From CAYWNK01 sp047639615 (GTDB lineage Bacteria > Planctomycetota > UBA1135 > GCA-002686595), in contig JBLIOL010000175.1 of NCBI GenBank assembly GCA_047639615.1, positions 1-11,311 on the forward strand: a stretch of 11,311 nucleotides of DNA, given 5' to 3'. The position numbers were made by a program, and so were the translations under genes. Below are positions 6,216 through 11,311 of this stretch, piece by piece. A model generated the notes under the pieces. It was given only the letters and a program-made list of their open reading frames with translations, was not told the DNA's origin and made no database searches. Every line of letters begins with the position of its first letter. Position 1 is the stretch's first letter.

Positions 6216-8773
6216 GAGCCGCTCCTCTGCGAGCGGGCATGCTGTCCGACCAATCTGCCTGGCGTAATCCGTGGGTGTTGTTGCTCGCTGTGTTGAGCTC
6301 CTTCCTCGGAGCTTGCATGGGGCCCAGCGTGCGCCCCATGGAACCCGTGCCGAAAGCGGCCCATGCCGCCTATCGTGAAGCCCTGCGCCTGGATCGCGCG
6401 GGCGCGAGTGGCGCGGCCGCCGAGGCCTGGCGCGCAACCCAGCTCGCGCCTGATTGGGAAGCGCCCTGGCGTTGGCTTGACGACTGGCAGAATCGCGACC
6501 TCTTGGGCTTGGACGCTTTGCGGCGTCACTGGCAGGCGCTCGAGGAAGACAAGGACAACCCCCTGCACCTGTACCTGGCTGCACGCCTGGAAAATGCGCA
6601 GGGGTCCGACCGCTTCGAACGCGCCAGCCGCGTAGAGCCGCGCTCGGCTTGGGCCTGGCATGGGCGTGCTTTCAAGCTTGGGCAGCGGCGTCGCTACGGC
6701 GATGCGGCCAGCCTCGAAGAACGCGCCGTCGCATTGGCTCGGGCGCCCGAAGACGCGGTTTACTTCATGGGGGCCTTGGTGCGTTTCCTGGGCTTGGCGG
6801 ATCGCCGCGAGGAAGCCCTCGAGCAGCTCGATATCTTCTTGGAGCGTGAGGATCTGGGTGGCTTCGAGCGTATGGAGCTGCGCGTCGCCTACGCCGAATT
6901 GGCCCTACGAGTCGACGACTCCGAACGTTCCTGGCGTGGCCAGGAACTAGCTGTGGAGTTGCTCGGTACACCAGGCTTGAGCGACTCTCACCGGGCACGA
7001 CTGCTGCGCATCGATCGTGTCAGCGTGTCCCAGAAGGTGCTCGCCATGGGGCCCGAGCTGAATGCGCTCGGAGAGGCCTACCGTTTGGAGCGCTACCTGC
7101 GCGAAGAGACGACACCCTTGGCGTTGGCATTGATCGAACGTTCAGGCGGTGCTGCGGCAAGCGGCATGCATCCGCGCAGCCTGCATCTATTGGCTTTCGC
7201 CGGTGGCGACGTGGCTGCAGCCGTGGAAGATTGGCGGGCTGGCTTACCCGGTCAGGTGGTCGATTCAGTAGGAGTGCCGCTGAACCCGCGGCTCGCCAGG
7301 TTGGTGCGCGCGGCCAGAGCCATGGGCAGCGTCGAGCCTGAGGCCGCTAGTTCGGCCGCCTGCAGGGAGCTTGGCCAAGCCTTGGTGGAAGCGGGGTGGT
7401 TCTCGGAACTGCTGCGCTTTGCCTCGCGTGTGCCTGCGGGCGATGTGGAGTTGGCCCTCGAGCTGGACCGCAAAGCGCGCGCAGGGCTGGACTTTGTCAG
7501 CGCTGTCGAAGAAACCGTCAAGCGCATGTCCCCGCGCCTCACGGGTAGCTCGAGCTTCTCGTCTGGGCGCATGCATGGCAGCGTGCAGTCGGCCTCCGTC
7601 AAGGACATAGAGGGCCTGCTCGAGACCTTGCGTGCGCCTCTGATGCGGGTCACCAGCATCCTGCACGAGCCGGATACCTGGGCCGGCACTGCGCACCTGG
7701 GTCAGGCCCTTACGAATTCCACGCGCCTGGCCTTTGGCTGGCTTGGTGCGGTGCTCCACCCCGGGCCGTACTTCTCGGCGGAGGACCAGCGTTTGGGTCG
7801 CGGCAAGATCGGCGAGCAGGTACCTGGTTTGGCCGCTGCTCTCGATTCTCTCGGACGTGTGATCCTGACTGGAGAGGCCGTCGGTGTGCCCATGGACTTG
7901 GCCCTGCTGCGCGTGCTGCATGTGGAGCCGCTCTCCGGCCAGCATCTGGGTCGCCCCTGGCGCGGCACCATCTTCTGGTGTGATGGCACGGACATCGCCG
8001 CTAGCGCTGGACGCAATGGAGCCAATCTCGCGGGCGCTGCCTTGCACGAGGGCTACTGGGTCGACATCAATGTGTTGCGCATGGAACACCGCCGTTGGAC
8101 CGACTTGGCCAAGCGCTTCGAGGGCCGGCCCGAGGCGGTCACAGCCGCCCTCGCACAATCCGCTCTGCCCGCGCGCGCACCGGCCGGCAGTCCTAAGCGC
8201 GGCAGTGCCAAGAGCGTGTCCCCGCTTCTCGGAGAGAGCAATCGCGTGCGCCTGGCCGTACTGCGCGAGCGCGGAACAGACGGCAAGCTGGGCACGGTCA
8301 GCCTGGGCGAGTTGGTGCAACTCACCGCGATCCACGAGGAGGGGCACCTCTGCGACCGGGCTCAATTTTACCCGCTTGAGGAGCACCTCTGGAGTGTGGT
8401 CTCGTTCGCCATGTCCTCCGGCGTGAGCGCGCAGGCCGTGCAGCAGCGGCTCGAGTACCGCGCCCAACTGGTGGCGCTTGCCTCCGCTCCGGAGCCGCGC
8501 CTGGCCCTGGTCGACTTGCTCGACGCCGCCGAAGTAGGCGGAACGATCACGCCCCACGCGGCGGCCTACACACGCCTGCTCGAGGGGCTCCTCGACTGGC
8601 TAGCGGACGACCTCGAAGCACATCCTGAGGCTTGGCCCCAACTGGATAAGGAGCGCCGCTTGGCCCACCAACTGCACCTCCTCGGCCCCGAGCAGGTACG
8701 CGCCATGGCCCTGGCCATGGCCGCCAAGGAAGGCCTGGTGGGCAGTGATTTCAGCGGGCGCGGCGAGAAATAG
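6212..8773 (+). CDS. Large TPR-like lipoprotein with HEEGH metallopeptidase-type motif
   Basis: I cannot assign this 853-residue protein to a known family. Its N-terminus is a lipoprotein signal peptide with a hydrophobic stretch at about 21-34 and lipobox L-G-A-C (Cys35), so it is probably an envelope lipoprotein. Residues about 50-260 are helical and TPR-like, with phrases such as AYREALRLDRAGASGAAAEAW and EEALEQLDIFLERED. The middle (about 260-560) is helical and unrecognised. A Trp/Gly-rich block around 588-618 includes F-W-C-D-G-T-D and LHEGYWVDIN. HEEGH at 708-712 matches the HExxH zinc site of gluzincin-type peptidases. Glu748, in R-L-E-Y-R-A-Q-L, is 36 residues on and could be the third ligand. 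Peptidase activity is inference. The GTG at 6212 is used because it overlaps the ribD stop; the ATG at 6239 is a real alternative that keeps the signal peptide (Cys at residue 26). It ends 246 bp before the convergent aminotransferase gene. Confidence 0.85.
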   Translation: MRAAPLRAGMLSDQSAWRNPWVLLLAVLSSFLGACMGPSVRPMEPVPKAAHAAYREALRLDRAGASGAAAEAWRATQLAPDWEAPWRWLDDWQNRDLLGLDALRRHWQALEEDKDNPLHLYLAARLENAQGSDRFERASRVEPRSAWAWHGRAFKLGQRRRYGDAASLEERAVALARAPEDAVYFMGALVRFLGLADRREEALEQLDIFLEREDLGGFERMELRVAYAELALRVDDSERSWRGQELAVELLGTPGLSDSHRARLLRIDRVSVSQKVLAMGPELNALGEAYRLERYLREETTPLALALIERSGGAAASGMHPRSLHLLAFAGGDVAAAVEDWRAGLPGQVVDSVGVPLNPRLARLVRAARAMGSVEPEAASSAACRELGQALVEAGWFSELLRFASRVPAGDVELALELDRKARAGLDFVSAVEETVKRMSPRLTGSSSFSSGRMHGSVQSASVKDIEGLLETLRAPLMRVTSILHEPDTWAGTAHLGQALTNSTRLAFGWLGAVLHPGPYFSAEDQRLGRGKIGEQVPGLAAALDSLGRVILTGEAVGVPMDLALLRVLHVEPLSGQHLGRPWRGTIFWCDGTDIAASAGRNGANLAGAALHEGYWVDINVLRMEHRRWTDLAKRFEGRPEAVTAALAQSALPARAPAGSPKRGSAKSVSPLLGESNRVRLAVLRERGTDGKLGTVSLGELVQLTAIHEEGHLCDRAQFYPLEEHLWSVVSFAMSSGVSAQAVQQRLEYRAQLVALASAPEPRLALVDLLDAAEVGGTITPHAAAYTRLLEGLLDWLADDLEAHPEAWPQLDKERRLAHQLHLLGPEQVRAMALAMAAKEGLVGSDFSGRGEK

Positions 8774-8832
8774 ACCTATTTGCGAACCACCTCGGGGCGT
8801 TCGAGCGACAGGTCTCGTGAAGGACTCGTCAG

Positions 8833-8891
8833 ACCGCTCACCAGTGCGCGCAAACACTTCGAGCGGTGGTCCTCGGGCACCATCAGTGCCC
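8833..8891. other. Two adjacent hairpins in the convergent intergenic region
   Basis: The first hairpin pairs ACCGCTC (8833-8839) with GAGCGGT (8861-8867), and within its loop AGTG (8843-8846) pairs with CACT (8855-8858). The second pairs GGGCAC (8875-8880) with GTGCCC (8886-8891) around a five-base loop. Neither is followed by a T-run on either strand, so they are not standard intrinsic terminators. They could stabilise the 3' end of the upstream transcript or pause polymerase. Function is inferred. Confidence 0.45.
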
Positions 8892-8971
8892 TGGTACTCG
8901 GGCGAGGCTCGTCTGCCCCAATCACCTATTGTGTGAGTGGCCTAGGTGTCTAAGTGCCTCAGGTCGAAACT

Positions 8972-9008
8972 CAGCGCGCGTACCCGTATGTGCGTGCGCT
9001 GGATTTTT
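8972..9008 (+). terminator. Intrinsic terminator for the ribD-lipoprotein transcript
   Basis: CAGCGCGCGTAC (8972-8983) pairs with GTGCGTGCGCTG (8990-9001) around the six-base loop CCGTAT. That is twelve base pairs, two of them G-U wobbles in the rightward RNA. Two bases later comes TTTTT (9004-9008). In the leftward RNA the two wobbles become A-C mismatches and the tail is only TTT, so the element favours rightward transcripts. It would also sit just beyond the stop of the convergent aminotransferase gene (9020), where a weaker effect on that operon is possible. It lies about 200 bases after the lipoprotein stop codon. Confidence 0.7.
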
Positions 9009-9019
9009 GTGGCCTGGCC

Positions 9020-10138
9020 TTAGTTGCCGAGGCCGGCGAGAACTGTGTCGGCGGCCTGCAGCAGGTCTTCGAGGCCGGCTTCCGTGTGGTCGCCCATGTG
9101 GCCGATGCGGAAGGTCTTGTTCTTGAGCGCGCCGTAGCCGTTGCCGGCGTCGAAGCCGAGCTTCGAGAGGCCGCTGAGGAACTTAGGCACATCCAGGTCG
9201 CCAGAGCGAATGCAGGAGATGCAGGGAGATGCGAGCGCGCGTTCGGGCAAGAGCTCGAGGCCGTGACCCTTGGCCCAAGCGATGGTGCGCTCCTGCATGC
9301 GCGTGTGCTTGTCGAAGCGCGCTTGCCAGGCGGCGGCGCCGGATAGGTGCTGATCCGCTTCGGGTAGGGCGACGCCGTTCGAGATGTCCTCGAGCTGTTG
9401 CGCGAGGGCGTAGTAGTGCGGGATGGCCGGTGTTATCGGCGTCTTGCGCTGGGCGTGGCCTTCGATGAAGCGCACGGGGTCCAGGTAGAAGCCACGGTTA
9501 GGCACTACGCGTGCTTGCTCCAGGTAGCGCTCGGAGGCGCACACGACGGCGATGCCCGGGGGCAGGGCGAGGGCTTTTTGCACGCCGGCGAAGGCGAAGT
9601 CGATGCGGTTCTTGTCGAAGTCGATGGGGCGGCCGGCGATGGCGCTGACCACATCGGTGAAGAGCAGCACCTCTGGGTGCTTGCGCATGACGGCTGCCAC
9701 GTCTTCGGGCGGGGTGAGCGTGCCCGTGGAGGTCTCCGACATGACGTAGGTCACGGCGTCGAAGGGGCCGCTGTTCTGCAGGACTTGGTCTAGGGCTTCG
9801 GAGCTGACCACCTGGCCCCAATCGGCCTCGAGCTTGGTCACTTGCTTGCCGAGGCACTCGGCCACTTGGGACCAGCGCTTGCTGAAGGCGCCGTTGACCA
9901 GGCACAGGATGCGCGGCCCGCAGCCGATCAGGCAGGCCTCCATCATGGCGGTGGCGCTGGTGGAGTGCACGGCCACGTGTGAGCTGCTATCGGCGTCGAG
10001 CCCGAAGGCCAGAGGCAGGTGCGGGTCGAGGCGCTCGATCAGGCTGATCATGGCCTGGCTGCGGTGCCCGATGGTGGGGCGCGCTAGTTCTTGCAGCAAG
10101 GAAGGGCGGACTTCGGTGGGACCGGGGATCCAGAGCAT
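9020..10138 (-). CDS. Class V PLP aminotransferase, probable phosphoserine aminotransferase
   Basis: This 372-residue fold-type I aminotransferase belongs to the class V group that includes alanine-glyoxylate, serine-glyoxylate and phosphoserine aminotransferases. It starts with the typical IPGPTEVRP (4-12) and GHRS (24-27). The phosphate-binding segment is STSATAMMEA (59-68). ETSTGTLTP (135-143) and Asp162 (TDVVSA) contact the cofactor. Lys188 in GVQKALALPPG is the Schiff-base lysine. Arg344 in FRIGHMG should bind the substrate carboxylate. The sequence looks more like the alanine-glyoxylate branch than canonical SerC. Its position after serA and serB, with its ATG overlapping the serB TGA by one base (TGATG), argues that it supplies the missing transamination of phosphohydroxypyruvate with glutamate. 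Alternatives are serine- or alanine-glyoxylate aminotransferase. Family is certain; substrate is inferred from context. Confidence 0.9.
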   Translation of the reverse strand: MLWIPGPTEVRPSLLQELARPTIGHRSQAMISLIERLDPHLPLAFGLDADSSSHVAVHSTSATAMMEACLIGCGPRILCLVNGAFSKRWSQVAECLGKQVTKLEADWGQVVSSEALDQVLQNSGPFDAVTYVMSETSTGTLTPPEDVAAVMRKHPEVLLFTDVVSAIAGRPIDFDKNRIDFAFAGVQKALALPPGIAVVCASERYLEQARVVPNRGFYLDPVRFIEGHAQRKTPITPAIPHYYALAQQLEDISNGVALPEADQHLSGAAAWQARFDKHTRMQERTIAWAKGHGLELLPERALASPCISCIRSGDLDVPKFLSGLSKLGFDAGNGYGALKNKTFRIGHMGDHTEAGLEDLLQAADTVLAGLGN

Positions 10139-10887
10139 CAGTCGAGCCTTTTGGCGGCGCTTAGGAGGGGCGCGTGGTGAGAGTTATTGGCGAGGGCGTG
10201 TAGCTCCTCGTCGGTGCACAGGAATTTCAGCAGGCCGGCCAGGTCAGCGTGGGTGCAGACGGCGTCGGCGGCTTGCATGACGGCGGGGCGCGCTTCGACG
10301 CCGGCGAAGGCGATGAAGCGGGCGCAGGCGGGGGCGGCTTCCAGGTCGGTGGCGCCGTCGCCGATCAGGGCTAGGTTGGCGCCGGTCTTGGCGGCGATTT
10401 GGCCCAGCACTTCGAGCTTGCCGCCGGCGCGGGCCAGGGGACTTTGCTCGTCGAAGCCGGCGTAGTGGCCGGACGCATCGAAGCGCACGTCGACCGCGAA
10501 GACGTTGGCTGCGGGGATGCCCAGGAACTCGGCCATGCACTGCACGGGCGCGAGCAAGCCGCCCGAGACCACGAAGAGTTGCTTGCCGAGCTCGCGCATG
10601 GCAGCGCACAGTTCGCGGGCGTGGGGCAGGGCATTGTCAAGGTACAGCTGGCCGATGCGCTGCACGTCGGCGCGGGTGGGGCGCAGCTCTTCCAGTCGCG
10701 CCCCGTAGGCTTCTTCCAGGGGCACGCTGCCGTCCATGGCTTTGGCTGTCAGGACTCCGATGCGTGCGCGCACTTCGTCGCTAGCATCGACGGCCAGGGC
10801 TTCGATGCCTTCGATGCTGGCTAGGGTCGAATCGCAGTCAAAGACAACCGCCCCGTACGGGGGCGGCGTGGGCTGGCGCTGGGTCAC
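10138..10887 (-). CDS. serB: Phosphoserine phosphatase SerB (HAD family)
   Basis: SerB hydrolyses L-phosphoserine to L-serine, the last step of the phosphorylated serine pathway, in the cytoplasm. The 249-residue protein carries the HAD motifs in order. Motif I is F-D-C-D-S-T-L, with nucleophile Asp17 and acid/base Asp19. Motif II is VVSGG, with Ser108. Lys157 lies in GGKLEVL. GDGATD supplies the Mg-binding Asp177 and Asp181. A helical cap (about 25-90) follows motif I, as in SerB. There is no N-terminal ACT domain, so it is the short form. The start is GTG at 10887, chosen because the next ATG in frame (codon 51) would remove the nucleophile. That GTG overlaps the serA TAG by one base (TAGTG), and its own TGA overlaps the aminotransferase ATG. 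Other DDDD phosphatases share these motifs, but the operon favours phosphoserine. Confidence 0.9.
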   Translation of the reverse strand: MTQRQPTPPPYGAVVFDCDSTLASIEGIEALAVDASDEVRARIGVLTAKAMDGSVPLEEAYGARLEELRPTRADVQRIGQLYLDNALPHARELCAAMRELGKQLFVVSGGLLAPVQCMAEFLGIPAANVFAVDVRFDASGHYAGFDEQSPLARAGGKLEVLGQIAAKTGANLALIGDGATDLEAAPACARFIAFAGVEARPAVMQAADAVCTHADLAGLLKFLCTDEELHALANNSHHAPLLSAAKRLD

Positions 10888-11311
10888 TACAGCTCCACCA
10901 GGTGCACACTCACCATGGGCTCTAGTAGGGCCAGGGTCTGCAATACCGCGGGATCCGGGCGCTTGTAGAGCGTCAGGAATGCGGAGGCCAGGTCCTCGCT
11001 CGAGGAGCTCGGCGGGCCGAGCTCCACGCGCCTGATGTTGACGCCTGCAGAGCCCAGGGCCGTGCCGATCGCACCCAACACGCCGGGCCGGTCGTGGTGG
11101 CGTGTGACGAGCATGGGGCCACTGGGATCGAGGTCCACGTGCACGCCGTCCACGCGCACGAAGCGCGGCTTGTCGCCGAAGACCGTGCCCGCCACCAGGT
11201 GCGTTTCGCCGCCGGCCTTGGTGGTCACGCGCACGCGCAACAGGCCGGAGAAGTTGCCGGCCTCATCTTCCGTGCCGCGCAGCACGCGCAGTCCGCGATC
11301 AGCGGCCAGCA
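10887..11311 (-). CDS. serA: D-3-phosphoglycerate dehydrogenase, C-terminal part (runs off window)
   Basis: This is the 3' end of serA; the 5' part lies beyond the right edge, and the frame stays open to base 11311. SerA oxidises 3-phosphoglycerate to phosphohydroxypyruvate, the first step of serine synthesis. The 140 visible residues are the end of the intervening regulatory domain (AADRGLRV near the edge, then THLVAGTVFGDKPRFVRVDG), followed by a C-terminal ACT domain (GPMLVTRHHDRPGVLGAIG, AGVNIRRVEL, final VHLVEL). This arrangement marks the long PGDH form, usually about 525 residues, in which the ACT domain can mediate serine feedback inhibition. The catalytic domain is not visible. A Pro/Ser-rich insertion (about GPPSSSSED) sits where most ACT domains have a short turn after the second strand. 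A GTG at 11285 is internal, not a start. Confidence 0.93.
   Translation of the reverse strand, partial: LAADRGLRVLRGTEDEAGNFSGLLRVRVTTKAGGETHLVAGTVFGDKPRFVRVDGVHVDLDPSGPMLVTRHHDRPGVLGAIGTALGSAGVNIRRVELGPPSSSSEDLASAFLTLYKRPDPAVLQTLALLEPMVSVHLVEL

Noticed and set aside
5241..6584. 447-codon open frame on the minus strand across ribD
   Set aside because: It is antisense to an unmistakable ribD, its protein is low-complexity Arg/Ala-rich with no motif, and long antisense frames are expected at this GC content.
7265..8557. 430-codon open frame on the minus strand across the large lipoprotein
   Set aside because: It is antisense to a frame with a signal peptide and ordered helices. Its His/Gly/Gln-rich translation is typical of a mirrored GC-rich gene.
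10887..11285. Complete 132-residue ACT-domain protein starting at 11285
   Set aside because: The codon at 11285 is an internal GTG; the frame continues to the window edge with sequence matching the SerA regulatory domain.

Overview
This 11.3 kb window is GC-rich, densely packed bacterial chromosome. It holds eight intact or nearly intact genes plus the 3' end of a ninth. The recognisable genes are housekeeping genes: tRNA modification (miaB), central carbon metabolism (mdh), riboflavin synthesis (ribD) and serine synthesis (serA 3' end, serB and a class V aminotransferase). The two lipobox-type signal peptides indicate a lipoprotein-sorting envelope. High GC, few clear Shine-Dalgarno sites, a eukaryote-cytosolic-type malate dehydrogenase and large TPR lipoproteins would suit a planctomycete-like lineage or another high-GC phylum such as Myxococcota or Acidobacteriota. 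The window has no rRNA or other taxonomic marker, so that placement is weak. I see no mobile element, CRISPR array, tRNA, rRNA or sign of recent transfer.

Layout, left to right. Bases 1-302 hold no gene I recognise. A TPR lipoprotein with a Pro-Ala-Ala-Glu/Gln repeat linker (303-1601, +) is followed by miaB (1667-3106, +). miaB runs tail-to-tail into, and overlaps by 8 bp, a small acidic single-span membrane protein (3099-3794, -). That gene lies 22 bp downstream of mdh (3817-4809, -), so the two are probably co-transcribed. A 236 bp divergent intergenic region separates mdh from ribD (5046-6215, +). The ribD stop overlaps the GTG start of a large lipoprotein (6212-8773, +) that has TPR-like helices and an HEEGH metallopeptidase-type motif. 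A 246 bp convergent intergenic region holds hairpins and one convincing intrinsic terminator (8972-9008). The right end is a leftward operon: serA (3' end only, 10887-11311), serB (10138-10887) and a class V aminotransferase (9020-10138). Each junction in it is a one-base stop/start overlap.

The right-hand operon reads as a complete phosphorylated serine pathway: 3-phosphoglycerate to phosphohydroxypyruvate (SerA), to phosphoserine (most likely the class V aminotransferase acting in place of canonical SerC), to serine (SerB). The other genes do not form one obvious pathway. The least explained part is the ribD-linked 853-residue lipoprotein. It combines TPR-like repeats, a lipobox and an HExxH-type motif with a plausible third ligand, and I cannot assign it to a known family. 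I did not find a clear-cut new defence or mobile system.
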